From Jaltomata sinuosa (Eukaryota; Streptophyta; Magnoliopsida; Solanales; Solanaceae), in NCBI GenBank assembly GCA_003996215.1, contig QJPP01003488.1, positions 186,001 to 250,000 on the forward strand: 64,000 bases of DNA, read 5' to 3'. The notes below the pieces were generated by a model. The model had not been told where the DNA came from. It was given only the letters and a program-made list of their open reading frames with translations, and ran no database searches. Shown here piece after piece: positions 35,683-48,710 of this stretch. Numbering within the stretch: the stretch's first letter is position 1; the number at the start of each line of letters is the position of its first letter. Position numbers and translations under genes: made by a program.

Positions 35683-37684
35683 AATCCTTCTTCCGTAGGG
35701 ACATTCATCCTCAAATGATGATAATGTACTGGCATCATAGGAAACAACATAAGAACACATATAATACACAATTAACATACCTCAAATACTCAAATACGAG
35801 CCTACTATTTGCCTGTTCTGAACATCATATGAAGCAATAAATAGGCGGGGATATCTGGATTTCATATCCTCTTCTGCATCCCACGTCATCTCTTTGATAT
35901 TATAGTTCTACCACAAAACATTAACTGGAAGTATTCCTTATTCTACAATCTCCTAATATGGCAGTCTACTATGGTAATAAGGAATTTTTCATAAAATAGT
36001 TCCTCTGAAATCTGAACATCTGTTATTGGTACTATATGTGTTGGGTCTCCAATACACTTTTGAAACATAGAAACATGAAAGACTAGGTGCACTACCTCGC
36101 ACTCCCTCTAATTCTAGAGGCAAGTCTAGCTGGTAAGAAACGCTGCCTACCGTTGCACAATATGGTAAGGCCCAATATATCAAGGGCTCAACTTGCCTTT
36201 TCTTCCAAATCGTATAATGCCCTTCATCGGTGAAACATTCAGAAAGATGCAATCATCAACATCAAACTTTAAGTACCATCGCCTAACATCCAAATTTAAT
36301 ATTGATGGCTCTGATCTATCAACACCCGCTCTGTAATTAGCTTGACCTTTTTCATGGCCTACTACATTACGTCAGGTCCAAGACACCCTAACTCTCTAAC
36401 CTCAAACTAATTAAGAGAGTATTGTAATTTCTTCCCAAATGAAGCCTCGTACGGTGCCATACTGATTTTTGAATAATAGTTATTATTATAATCAAATTCA
36501 ATAAGCGATAAGTGATCATCCCAATTTCTCCTGAAATCTAGCACACACACTCATAAAATATCCTCGAGAATCTAAATAATATGTTTGACTTGTCCATCGA
36601 TCTACAGATGAAAAGTTGTACAAAGATTAACCTGAGTCCCTAGACCTTTCTGGAAAGATCTCCAGAAATATGTTGTAAAATGTGCCCCTCTGACTGAAAT
36701 AATTGATCCTAGGACATAGTGTAGTCTGACTATTATTCTAATGTAAAACCAAGCATAATCGTTAGCTGAGAATGTGGCATTGATATGAAAGAAATAGGAT
36801 GATTTTGTCAGCCTATCAATAATTACCCTGATAGAATCGAACTTCCATCACGAATGAGGCAAGCATATGACAAAATCTTTATTTATTGCCTCCCACTTCT
36901 ATAACGGAATAGATATCTCCTAAGTTAGCCCACTAGGTTTCTTATGCTTTACTTTTACCTACTGATAATTTGGGCACTTTGCCACAAACTTAGCTATGTC
37001 CTTCTTCATTCCTGGACCCCAATAAATCTCCTTAATATCATGATACATCTTTATGGATCATGAGTGAATAGAATAGTGAGAATGGTGTGCCTCTTCCATA
37101 ATGTGTTGTCAAAGCCCTTTAATATTAAAAACACATAACTGATCTCTGTATCTAAGAGCTCTATCTCCTAATATGTCAAAGGCTAAAGACGCTCATTGTT
37201 GAGCTTGCCTCTTAGCTTCTCTAAGATGGGATCCTTGTATTATCGTGCCTTCACCTCCACAACTAGTGATGATACGGTTGTGTCCTGAACTGTGATCATT
37301 TTAGAGTGTAATAATCTAACCCCTAAACTAGCTAGCTGATGGAGCTTCCATGCTACCTCTCGCGCCTCAACTCCTAAATATGATAGACTGCCCTAGAAGT
37401 ATGACTTAGGTATTTTTCTACTATATTGGCCTAGTCTTTCAGAAATTCAAGCCATCAGTTCTATCACAGGTTTAACTCTTTCTGCCTTAAAATATACTGG
37501 AGGCTCTTATGATTTGTATAAATATCAACAAAAATGCCATACAAGTAATGCCTCCAAATCTTCAGGGAATGAATTACTGCAGCCAACTCTAAATCATGGG
37601 TCAGGTAGTTCTTCTCACGCTAAAAACATAAGTAATTACCTTTCTGTGTTGTATTAGAACACGATCCATCTCAACACCTGAAGC

Positions 37685-40554
37685 TAGGGGTGGGCATTTA
37701 GTTCTTCGGTTTGGTTTTTTCAAAGTACAGTTCAGTTCTTTGGATTTTGGTTTTGCAAAATTGAGCACCAAACACCATACAGAACTAATTTCGTTTGGTT
37801 TGGTTTTTTGGAACTTTATTTTTGTTTGGTTCAGTGTTTCTAAATTGGTTTTTTGGTGGAAGCAAGGAACATATAAGCACTCACATAATTTCTATTTTCA
37901 CATAATATGATTGTCACTCCCCGAAGCTACCCCCTGGATGCAACCCGATGCTTAGTGTTAAAAATGATCCCAAGCTAACCCATGGCATGGCACATCTATA
38001 CAAATTAGGTTAAGACATGCACTGTGTGGAAGCTAAAACAGTTTTTAATATATGAAAGCGGGAAAAACCCAAGAATCTGGATATATAAGGTATATAAAAA
38101 CATAGTGTTGACTAGAAACCACACTAACGACTGCTGAATCTAGTCTATGTCTGAAATCCTTCTAACTAAATAGGAGTTGTTGGGACATGCCCCTAGCTAA
38201 CTCTAATAAGTCTGAAACTGTAAATATATGCAGAAGATATAAGCATGTCTATCGTCCTCGACCTACTGAGGACTCACCAACTGAGCTACTGGATACGAAC
38301 CGGAAGTTAAACTAAGTGCGGTCTGGATGCTGAGTACCTTAACCTACATCATAAAACCATGTAGCACAAAGTATGCGCTAGTACTTTTAATGTACTGAGC
38401 ATGCAGGATACGTACAAAGCTTGACAATATAAGACTAAACATGAAAATAGATATACTGCAACATAACTAAAAACACAACTGAATGCAATGACCAAGTATA
38501 AATCATGAAATAACATGTTGAACTGAATACTGAACATAAATACTGGATACAAGGTCAATGCACATGAATTTGACTGTGGGAGACACTACTAACCGACATA
38601 CCCCAAGTTGAGCTAAATATAGGGCCAACCTGTAACCCTGGATGGAAGGGTGTTCATACCTTACCAAGGGTATGAACAAGTCTGACGTGGATCCACTACT
38701 ATTGTCCACAAGGGACAAGGAGGTGCAGCCTAGTCTGACAGCTGACTCCTTTAAACTTACGGTGGCACTGTAGTTCTGGGACTTGGGGACTGCTTCTAAA
38801 GGTCTTAGCCTAAGCTGACAGCTAAGCCTTCATCCCCTCGTCTGTTCGGTACTAAGTCTACTCCTACCGAATGTAAGTAATAATGTACTAAAATAAAGGA
38901 TAGCTCAAAACACTGATAAATGACTGAGAATGCAACATACATAGGCTGAAGTATATGATATTCAATTTCTGAAGCATAAGTATATAACTAATCTGCCTAG
39001 CAAGCTAAATTTATGAAAATACTGGAATTTCTACAAGCTAGGGTTTCTGAGTATTATTCATGAAACTGTACTACTTCTCCAAGAAACATATAATCAATAC
39101 CATAAAAGCTGTAAGAATTGAATTACAGTAATTCTCTAAGATTTAGGAATCCTAGGTCTGAAACATTCATGGAGAAAACTTAATGCTTACTGGAATCTAG
39201 GGACATAATGGGTGAAAGGAACCCACTAGTGAAATCCCACATACCTGGTGAAGAAATCTATGGAGAAATCCTTGTATTTTTGGGGCTGAACTTGATGAAG
39301 AACTCTGTTTGTTCTTGAGAGAAAACTATCGCCTCTTTTGATTATTTTTTTTCTAAGTCCGATGAATTTAGGATAATGAGGGTTTTAGGTAGATTTTGAC
39401 TAATAAATTAGGCTTAGATTAGTCAAAATGACGGTGCCTAGGCATTAAATTAGGTAGGAAATATCTAGAATGCCCTAGGAAAACAATTAGAAAAACTGCT
39501 AAAAATTGCGACTCAGGGATCACGACTTGGTTCTACGGCTCGTGGAAAGATCCATGGATCAGGGAACTCAGTCGTGGTCTCCTGGTCTTGAAAGTTGGGC
39601 TACTGTATTGAACCCTACGAGTTGGGTTCATGACTCGTGGAACCTTCCATGGGTCGTGGAACCCACTCGTTGTTCCTGAACTGATATTCTTGGTTCTCTG
39701 AACTTTGGTTCCACGAGTAGGGTTCATGACTCGTGGAAGCTTCCACGTGTCATGGAACCTACTCATGGTTCTTGAGGACTTTAGGATGGGTTACTAGAAC
39801 ATGTTACACGAATAGGGTTCACGACTCATGGAAACTTTCACGGGTTGTGGAACCCAATCGTGGTTCCTGGGGGCATCTGCTACAAGGATTCCACGGACAA
39901 GTTCTACGATACATGGAAACTTCTACAGTTCGTATACTTGAGTCATGGAATGAACTTCAGAGGAGCGGTCCATGACTCGTGGACTATTCCATGGCTTATG
40001 GAAGTGACTCATAGTCCTGCTGACAGTTGAATTTTTTTATTTCTTTTGGTTTTCTTAGCTAAGTCTGGTCTTGAAAGTTATGGGGTGTTACAATAACACT
40101 CATGTGACACATCTATGTCTCAATATTTCACAAATGCAAGCAAGATCAAGCAACAACAATCAGCTTCTGAGAGAGAGAGGGGCGCTACTACCTCGAGGGA
40201 TTAGTTCTTCGTCAGTTTGTAGTGTTGTTGCTAGGGATTAGAAGTCTCTTAGGAAATATGTTTTGGACTAGGCTTAGGAACTAAAAAAATATATTATTGG
40301 TTTTTTGGCTTTGGCCATCTACATTCCATCCCAATGTAATATAAATGTAATATAAATATTTTTAAAGATTAATTGATAAAAGTTTGTTTCTTCAGTCCAT
40401 CAAAGAATCGATACCCTTAAATCGAACACCGAACTGAAAAACTAAAGTACCAAAAAAAAAATGAACCGAAGACCCAAAGAACCAACACTGAAGAACAGAA
40501 CTAATTTTGTTCAGTTCAGTTTTTTTGATTCACTGGTTCTTATTTCCACCCCTA
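37685..40554. mobile_element. hAT-like MITE in element B copy 2, split by a solo LTR
   Basis: Ends TAGGGGTGGG (37685) and CCACCCCTA (40554). Flanks CCTGAAGC (37677-37684) and CCTGAGGC (40555-40562) agree at 7 of 8 bases. It is the same insertion as 25311-25878, inherited through duplication of element B. The MITE halves are 37685-37911 and 40093-40554. Confidence 0.72.
37912..40092 (-). repeat. Solo LTR (gypsy, related to A and E6 families)
   Basis: On the minus strand it starts TGTAACACCCC (40092) and ends GGGGAGTGACA (37912), 2181 bp, with no internal region. The flanks are ATGAT (37907-37911) and ATAAC (40093-40097). The uninterrupted paralogue at 25547 reads ATGAC, so each flank differs from it by one base. 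It contains CATGACTCGTGGAA-type repeated words (39530-40015), a donor-like CAGGTATG (39240-39247, minus) and a TCCTTTC-loop hairpin (39209-39225). Confidence 0.85.
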
Positions 40555-40964
40555 CCTGAGGCATCATAATACACCACATATCCCTCTAGATCCTTTAGTA
40601 AGGTTAGAACTTGTATTGAAATCAATTTATCTTTTACCTTCTAGAAACTCTATTCGCAGGCTGTGGTCCACTGAAACATAGTTTCTTTCTTAGTCAGTTT
40701 TGTCAAGGGTGATGAAAGTGAAGAGAATCCTTCCAAAAACCTTCTATAATACCCTGCTAACCCTAGAAATCTATGAACTTCTATCAGGGTCATGGGTCTA
40801 GGCCAAGTCTTCACAACCTCAATCTTCTGTGAATCAATCTGAATACTAGCATCTGATATAATATGGCCCCAAAAGGCCACAAAATGCAACAAGAACTTAC
40901 ACTTCAAGAGCTTAGTATACAACCTCTTATCTCAGAGTACCTGATGCACTACTTAGAGATTTAA

Positions 40965-41326
40965 GGGGTTATTTATGGCTATTTTTGGTTTGAAATAGAG
41001 GGTATGGCAATACACCAAATTTTTAGTGGTTGTGAAGGCATGTTGTTTGTTTAGTTATGGCAGACTATTTTGTGGGACCCATATTATTATTATTATATAC
41101 TCTATGTATATTATTTATGTGCCTCACACATGGCTGTAATAAGAGAAGGACAATATAAAAAACACGTGGATTCAAAGAGTCTGACGAGCAAGTCACTCGC
41201 CTAATAGCCGACATATTATCAATATGGCTCAAGTGTTATAATGAGATGTTTGTAAAGATTGTACCACTTTATGTTTTAGATTGACTACTATAAAGAAGGG
41301 TTACAGTTTATCTTAATTTCACGAGA
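40965..41326. repeat. Segment C, unidentified, copy 2
   Basis: It aligns with 26287-26648 and carries the same ATTATTATTATTATATACT run. Its right edge is the end of homology between the B copies. Confidence 0.55.
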
Positions 41327-42476
41327 CAAGGAAAGATGTAATGGCTATCCTTTATCCTTTTCGACATGAATTTTATTTCTAGATTAATAGCTTGCGAGAA
41401 GAAATTATAAGTATGTCCTACCTAAATTCTATATTCATGAGAATTAAAGTGTTTATTATGTCTTCAAATTGATAATATCATGTTTATTGTTGAGCCCTTA
41501 TTCATGTATTATTCTGAGTTACTTGTAGAAATAATGTTGATTGTAATATTGTTAAAGAGAAGGAAGTCACTAAGTCATTCTTATATGAAATTTATATGTG
41601 TTATCTCTGCATATGAGAAGCTATTATGCTATAACCATGAGCCTTTGAAGATGCTCATAAGTTAAGGAAACTTTTATGCTATTATTATGAGCCCTTAACG
41701 ATGCTTACTTATTGTGATATGTCTTTTAGCCCTTGAAAATGTCGTAAGGCCAAGAGGCTATTATGTTATAAATATGTAGTTTCTATGCACTTGGGATTTA
41801 TTATGACTCTCTAGTTTCCATGTTGTTTGCCCAATATGGCATTCAGGTTTCACGTTGACTCTTCTACTTATTGACTATTATAGTATTTTATATATATTAT
41901 TCATGTCTCACATACCAGTATATTTCTTTTGTACTGATATCCCTGATACCGGGGGCCCTATATTCATGTTGCACGTTTAGAAAAAAAACTTGAATAGACC
42001 TCCAAGTAGGTGATTACTATGTTCTATATTTGGTTGGTAACCTTCATTCCTCCTAGAGCTCTTGAGTTAGAGGTTTAAGTAAGTTATATGTATATAGATA
42101 TAGTTGTTGGTTAGGTCCAAGGCCATTACCTGGTTATATGATAGATGTCATACTCCTAGAGGCTTATAAACCTATGTTGTATAGTAGTATGTTCTATGTG
42201 CCTTGTCATCCTTACTGTTAGTTGTTGCCTCAGACTGTGGCCGTGTGGGCTTTGTGTATATATATGTCTAAAGTTGTTTACCCATATAGACGGTTATATG
42301 TTATAACCTTATCAGTCCTATTCTAGTTCTTCTATTTTTAATTTGTATATATATATATATGGATACCTTGTTGTCCCAAATGTTCAACAAGTTCAGTTGT
42401 ACATTTTAGGTTTGGTACACTCGTGCATGTAAGGTATCAGGTGTCGATCGCACCTTTCCAGGCTTGGGGCCTGAAA
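41327..42476 (+). repeat. LTR-like region of element E4
   Basis: The right end (GGGGCCTGAAA at about 42467-42476) is followed directly by a PBS, which marks it as the end of an LTR. The left boundary is not defined. The sequence includes short imperfect repeats of the ATGAGCCCTT/GATGCT type (about 41640-41740). No convincing gene lies in it. Confidence 0.5.
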
Positions 42477-42492
42477 AACTTGGTATTAGAGT
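42477..42492 (+). promoter_or_regulatory. Primer binding site of E4
   Basis: AACTTGGTATTAGAGT differs from the initiator-Met PBS by C-to-T and a changed last base. Confidence 0.65.
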
Positions 42493-42699
42493 AGGTTGTG
42501 TCCAGGTGTTCTATAAGCCTTGTCTAGTAGGGTCTTTATTATGGGTGTGTTGGACACCACACATATAATCAAGAGGCTACAAGACATTAAGGAATAATTA
42601 CTATTCTTTCATCTTCCTAGATCATGCGATAGGGCAGAGTTTTAATAATTTAGATCTCACTCATGGTTTATGTATGTTTATAGTGATGCTTATGACTAG

Positions 42700-43960
42700 A
42701 CTGACTGTTGCTAGTCTTTGAGCCATTATGAATGCAAAACATGGTACTAGTCATGAACTGCCTAACCAAGAGGATAGGCTTAAAGGACAGAGTGAGTCAT
42801 CGACTTTGATGCCTCTTGATCTACTAGTACCTGAGGAGAGTAGAGGGATTCAACACCCACAGTTCCTCCTATTTCTCTAGTACTTGAGGCAGTTAGAAGG
42901 GACCCATCACCCTAGTTCCTCCACCTAGATAAGCAAACTACGATGTTAGTAGTACGTTCTCGTTATTGATATAGATTGTAGCCACACAACCATAGTAGAT
43001 AGGGAATTATCAAATGCCAAACAGAGTGTCTCAAGGAGTTCTAGAGCCTGAGAGTTCATCATCTTGAGTCCTCTTATATTTATGAGTTCTGACCCAAATG
43101 AGAACCCCCAAGATTTTATTGATTATCTTTATAGTTTTCTTCGAGTTATGCACGCTTCAGTAATGAAGGTAGTAGAGTTGGAATCTTTCAGGATATAAGA
43201 TATGGCCATTCTGTGGTATGAGGTGTAGGAGCAGTCTATAAGATTGAATGCACCTCCAGTTGAATGGGAGGATTTCTCAGAGGATTTTCTGAATTACTAT
43301 CTTCCACAAGAGGTTCAAGATGCCATAATTAATCATTTCTTAGCCCTCAAGTAGGGCATCGTGAGCATTTAAGAGTTTGGTCTCAAGTTTAACCCTATTG
43401 TAAGGTATGCACTTTCTACAGTGGATACAATATGGGCTAGAGTTCATCCATTTTTGGAAGGTCATAAGCCATATTTGATGGGAGACTACACCATAACATC
43501 TTTTCACGAGGGCATGGATATCTCACGGATGCAATTGTTTGCTTAGAATTTTGAAGCTCATATGCGTCAACTTTGGGCTAGCCATGATAGAGAGAGGGAA
43601 TAAATTAACACTGTTAGATCTATGGGATATTATAAAGAGTCTCAGAGTGGCTTCAGGCCACCCTTTCCTAGGAAACCAGCTCATCCTGCTAGTAGTACTT
43701 CACTCAGATATTGGGTCCTAGTATGATTGTTCTACTCAGTTTAGGTCAAGTGAGAGATCTAAGACATTAGGTTCCCATCGGAAAGAGTGTCTAAGTCATA
43801 TAAGGCCACCTTTTCTTTCCTATGTTCAGTGTGGTAAGGCATACCCCATGCCATGTTGACAAGGCCTTGAGGGATATTACTAGTGTGGGCTCCTTAGTCA
43901 TATTATATGATTTTGCCAAAGTGGAGGTAGGGTAGTGTGGCTTAGAAGACTAGGTCAATA
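42700..43960 (+). pseudogene. E4 gag pseudogene
   Basis: A capsid domain can be read at 43085-43560: D-P-N-E-N-P-Q-D-F-I-D-Y, then M-A-I-L-W-Y-E, W-E-D-F-S-E-D-F-L and F-G-L-K-F-N-P, with stops at CAG/CAA and TGG positions. A remnant zinc knuckle (C-G-L-L-S-H-I-I, then F-C) lies near 43885-43915. A short frame at 43539-43721 is a shadow and not the gag frame. It belongs to a gypsy lineage distinct in sequence from E2 and E6. Confidence 0.65.
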
Positions 43961-44119
43961 AGAACTTTTTCTTTAGGTGTACATTCTCTAGGGAGAGGTC
44001 CACAAACATCCACATGCCTAGGTAGTGGTATAGGAGGAGAAACATCCAATTTAGGTGGTGGTCAGAACCCTATCTATGCTTTAGCCAGTTGCTAGGACTT
44101 GGAGTCATCACTTGATGTT

Positions 44120-44830
44120 GTTATAGGTATATTATTTATTTTCACTCATGATGTTTATGCATTGATAGATCTTGGCTCTAATGTATAATACATTTACCCA
44201 TTTGTTGCTAGTAAGTTTGGGATAGAACTTGCTTAAACTATTTGTTGTGTCTACATCAGTTGGCGAGTTAATTATAGATAAATAAATATGTTGATATTGT
44301 ACGGTAATAATTTGAAGTTGTCACACCTCAACTTATTTTGTTGAATTAGATATTGTTGATTTTGATAATATTATGGGTATGGATTGGCCGGCTTTATATT
44401 TTGCCAATGTTGATTGTTGAACCAAGTTCATCAAATTTTATTTTCTGAGTGAGCCAACCCTAGAATGGAAGGGCAACCCTGTGATGCGCAAGGATAGGTT
44501 TATATCCTACCTTAAAGCATGAAAAATGGTTTTTGAAGGCTTTATGTTTCACCTAGTTTAGTTTAGAAGTATATATGAAGAACCATTGACTCTTCAGTCA
44601 ATTCCTGTGGTTAATCAGTTTTCAGATGTGTTTCTAGATGAACTCCTGGATATTCCTCTAGAGAGAGAGATTGACTTTGCTATTGATTTTCTTCCTGACA
44701 TTACCCAATATTTGTTCCTCCTTACATAATTATTTTTGCCGAGATAAAAGAGTTGAAGGAATAGTTGAGAAATTTGCTAGAGAAAGGCTTCATTAGGCCT
44801 AGTTTAACCCTTGCACAACTTGGCCTGGTT
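44120..44830 (+). pseudogene. E4 protease and start of reverse transcriptase, truncated
   Basis: The protease active site is decayed to D-L-G-S-N (near 44172). The flap-side word I-M-G-M-D-W-P is near 44370, followed by G-N-P-V-M and R-F-I-S-Y-L-K-A. The pre-RT linker reads P-V-V-N-Q-F-S-D-V-F near 44610, and the RT start is at about 44690-44810 (G-F-I-R-P-S). Homology is lost near 44810-44830, so the rest of pol was removed or replaced. Confidence 0.65.
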
Positions 44831-45719
44831 TGATTTTAGGTAGTGAAATCCACTTGTAATGGTTTACCAACTGCAGATGCTAATGAAAACATAGTATCAT
44901 TACCAAAATAACTTGGTGGTAGATACGAAAAGGATATCCACACTATAGCAGTCTTGGTTTCTTTATCAGGATCTCACTTTAGGGTCCTAGTAGGGAAAAA
45001 CCAGTTCTTGTGTGTGATGTAGAAAGCACATTTTGATAATAGATTATCAAAGTCTTCCAATATAATAGCATGAATTAAAACATATTTGTTGCATAGTAAC
45101 CTTATGTTGCACTCCCTTTTTAATTCTAACTATTTTAGAATAAGCTTTCATAACTCATTCATACCCAGCCACCCATAAGAAAATTTTCAACCATAGTGTA
45201 TTGGATATTTTCACAAAGTATCAGCTGGTACACCTTCTTCTCTTCCCATATTATCCTTGGTTAGCCATGGAGATACGTTATTGGCTTAATCATAAGAGCC
45301 TGCAATGTTATTATTATCAATTTCATTGTTGGGTTTAACGATGCAACATATGTTAATTGTTGTGGTATGAATGTTGATAGATGTGTAGTATGTAGTAGGT
45401 GATGCTGAACAACCTCCATTGGAGGTTGTACTGTGTCTTGGATGACCATAATCACTGGAAAAATATAGGCAAACCTAGGTTTTTTGCTCCCAATTCTAGA
45501 GAGAAGTTAGAGCAAAAGGTTTGTCCAACATCTAATTTAAATCTTATCATTCATTATTCATTATTCATTTTTCTGATATTTAATTCAAACCATATATTGA
45601 AATTACTAGACACTTGGCCTAATATTTTTAAAACACTTTTTCCAGTCTTTTATGTAAGTAAGATAGATTATCGATAGGTTTTTTTGTAAGTTTAAAGTTT
45701 ATTTTTTGTTATTTATTTT
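44831..45719. other. Unassigned sequence
   Basis: About 0.9 kb with no domain, repeat end or RNA gene that I recognise. Small frames at 45261-45455 (minus) and 45399-45677 (plus) lack any motif. It separates the truncated E4 from the E5 LTR-like region. Confidence 0.4.
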
Positions 45720-47024
45720 TTGAGTAGTTGGTAAGAAATTTGGAAGTGTTTGCATAGTGTTGATTTTGGTCAACATTTGTTGAAGACGACCTATGTTTGA
45801 TGTTTAATTATTCCATTGAGTCCAGAATATCATTTTCAGTTGGCTGGCATGTTTGGTTTGTCTTCACATAGTTCCGAGTGAGTTTCAAGGGTCAATTTTG
45901 TGTTTAGGGATTCCCTTGGATTAGACGGTGCAGCTAGTTCAACCGCACCTGTGGTGAAATGCCCGCACCAGTGGCATCACAGGTGTGAAAAAGGTGTTGC
46001 GCCTGTGACCTTGGGAGGACTGGGGGAGTTTTGATTCTATAGAGCCTAGTCCATGCTAGTGGAGCTGTAGCTGCAGGATTTTCCTCGCACTTGCGGAGCT
46101 TGGCTACTCCTATGTTACTGCATGTGGTAAGTGGAGTCCGCACTGGTGGATTTCTCGTCACACCTGTAGAGCTTGGCACTCCTATAACGTGTTGTATGGC
46201 AAGTGACTACTACTGTTGTGGAAGATTCACTGCATCTGTAGTGTCGCACATGCGACCAAACCTCCGCAGGTGCAGAATCACTGGGTAGTAGGCAGTAGAC
46301 TTTCCCTTTTTCATCCAATTTCTTTTGTAACTCATTTTTAGAGCTTGGGGACTCGATTTTGGGAGAATTCAAAGAAGATTTTTGAGATTTCTTTGCAGGC
46401 TAAGTTTCTTATACTATTTTTACACATTCTCCAATAATTATTTCATGATTCCACCTTCAAATCTTTGGCTTTCAACTTAAAAATTTGGGGGGTTTTCGGT
46501 AAAGTTAAAGAATGATAGATTGATGATTTTAAGCTTGATTATAACTCTGTTTTAGATGAAATTTCATATTTGAACTCCCCAAGTTATGCCTAAATTTATT
46601 TTTCAATAAAATTCTAGTTTTGCATTTAGGGTCTCAGGGTTGACCTTTTGATCCAGATTAGAACCATAGATTATGGGCATCGTTGGAATCGTGTTTACAT
46701 GTAGAACATGTTATTGATAGATTGGATGCGTTCAGAAGCCATTTGAAAATGGAAGTCTAAGATGTGATCGAGTAGAGACTTGCAGTTTGGCATTAAGATA
46801 AGTTATGATTTAACTTTCTTTTCATTACTTTGGGTGGAAACTTATCGTGTAAATCATGCTATGGGTTGCGAGAATTTAGTGAATCATTGTGGAAATTGAT
46901 ATGGATTATTATTGTGACACCCAAATTGGGGCTTATACCATGAGAGTGATGTGAGAGTAAAATATTGACTTGATGTTGAGGCTTGTAACCTGTGTTCATG
47001 AGTTGATTTATATTTTGAGACTTT

Positions 47025-47030
47025 ATAAAT

Positions 47031-47100
<70 letters not shown>
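47025..47100. repeat. (TA)n microsatellite
   Basis: About 75 bp of nearly uninterrupted TA. The Tyr-Ile-repeat frame that it creates on the minus strand is an artefact. Confidence 0.95.
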
Positions 47101-48250
47101 CATATATGTCCTTGACTTATTATTTTGAGCATGCAAATTCATTAATCTCATGAAACATTCAAGAGTACAATGGAGAGGAAAAATGATTTCTTATGAGTGA
47201 TCCAATGCGTATTCTAGATGGTGAGGAATAATATTTTATTAGTGATCCGATGTGTTTTACGGATGGTGAGGTATGATACTATCGAGTGATTTTGAGTAAT
47301 TGTATATGGACCTTGCAAGTAGTAAAGACATGTTCCGTCATTATTTTAAAATCACCTTATCACGGACATCAGTAATGATTAAAATAAGATTAATTTACGT
47401 GGGATTGACATGAGGAAAATTTAATACTTTGAAATTCGTTCGGACTGACGTCATCCCGCTATAGCGGGGCGAAATAATGGATTCCAGGTCCCTTCTCCAT
47501 TAGGAATCATATTCACGGAGCCAGATTCTTATTGTTCAGACCTCTACAGTTAATGCTTGGCGTCTAGGTAGGCTATGTTAAATTGAGTAGCTGTAGACCC
47601 ATATTTTCTTGCATATTATTATTGTAGAATGATCGGAGGATTCATGCATAGGCCTTCGGGCATAGAGTCTTGATAGATATTATATTGTCTGGCTAGTTGA
47701 TTTCTTGCATTTCATTTTGGGTTTGTTTATACTGATTTACTAGTGTGTGATATTAGATAAAAAGGGGAACTATACTTTTGGGTAGGTTTGGGAATCGGGG
47801 ATGTTGTGAAAAAATATGTGGCTGAGTTACAGCGAGTTCTCGGAACTAATTCAATTCAGGGAATGAAATGAACAGGAAAGGTTGGAGCCTAAATATTAAG
47901 GGATGTTTTCTCTAAACTGTGTTTGTAAGAGGGGTTTCAGAATTGATGTAGTGACTGCATATGTGTTTGAAGGTAAACCGGGGATTAGTCTTCGGACGGG
48001 ATATGAAGGTTAGTCTATGAACCAGGTTATTGAGTAGGTGATGGTTATTGTCTTTCCAAATGCAATGTGTGTGCATTTTACTTTAGCTTAGTAATGTATG
48101 TGTTTTGCATGTTTAGGGAATGAAATTATGAATGTCTAAGTGTCCGAGTATCAATCATATAAAATGAACTTGGTTTTGTTGCTTGTTGGTTTTACAAGTG
48201 TGATATTATTCATTTATTTATTAATTGTTGGACTTGTGTGACATTCGATT

Positions 48251-48356
48251 GGCTTGGGTACCACGCCTGGTACATGATTCTTATCAGTTGGCTCGAGTAC
48301 TATGCCTGGTATAGGATCTATATTGATTGGCTCGGCTACCACGCTTCGTACGAGTT
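48251..48356 (+). repeat. Three imperfect ~49-bp repeats in E5
   Basis: The word TTGGCTCGAGTACTATGCC and variants (TTGGCTTGGGTACCACGCC, TTGGCTCGGCTACCACGCT) recur three times at about 49-bp spacing. Confidence 0.75.
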
Positions 48357-48710
48357 TATTTAAATTATTGATTGTATTTGTCAATGGTTCCATGTGTGGA
48401 CCGGGTTAACTATTGATACTATGATTATTGCATATTGGTCCATGAGAGGTAGGGTAATTGTACTTAAAAGTGGGGTTAGTCCATGAGTAGGTGGGGGATT
48501 ACATGTTCAACACTTAGACGTTGTCCTAGGGACCCGTGGTTGGTCTGGTCACGTCTAAAGGGTATATGCTTATTGTCCTTGTTTGTTCTAATGATAGTTG
48601 TTGGGCATGTTTCATGTATTAGATCTACTTTGGGTTGTTGAGTCAGGGTGGTTGACCTGAACAAGGGATGGTAGTCTGGGTCTGGACTTAGCTGTCAGAT
48701 GTAGGAAATA

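Larger units (their letters stand above)
35930..40964 (-). pseudogene. Element B copy 2 pol pseudogene (RT end, RNase H, integrase), split
   Basis: High to low: reverse transcriptase end to RNase H start (40650-40922: Y-T-K-L-L-K-C-K-F, W-G-H-I-I-S-D, F-L-G-L-A-G-Y-Y-R-R-F), the MITE insertion with a nested solo LTR (37685-40554), the rest of RNase H (about 37400-37680), and integrase (about 35940-37050; C-terminus F-T-D-E-G-H-Y-T-I-W, Y-Q-L-D-L-P near 36000-36250). It is heavily mutated. Confidence 0.72.
30221..41326 (-). mobile_element. Element B, tandem copy 2 (Ty3/gypsy)
   Basis: On the minus strand, high to low: reverse transcriptase end and RNase H (split by a MITE, itself split by a solo LTR), integrase, purine tract, full LTR (32541-35682), PBS, gag, and the first part of reverse transcriptase ending at the RTE tail. 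It is homologous to 19473-26648, with which it forms an LTR-internal-LTR-internal array. Confidence 0.78.

Noticed and set aside
45934..46372. Overlapping Cys-rich frames on both strands
   Set aside because: They are produced by the GC-richer reiterated GCACCTGTGG words of the E5 LTR-like region.
46859..47098. Minus-strand frame rich in Tyr-Ile repeats
   Set aside because: It is the translation of the TA microsatellite at 47025-47100.
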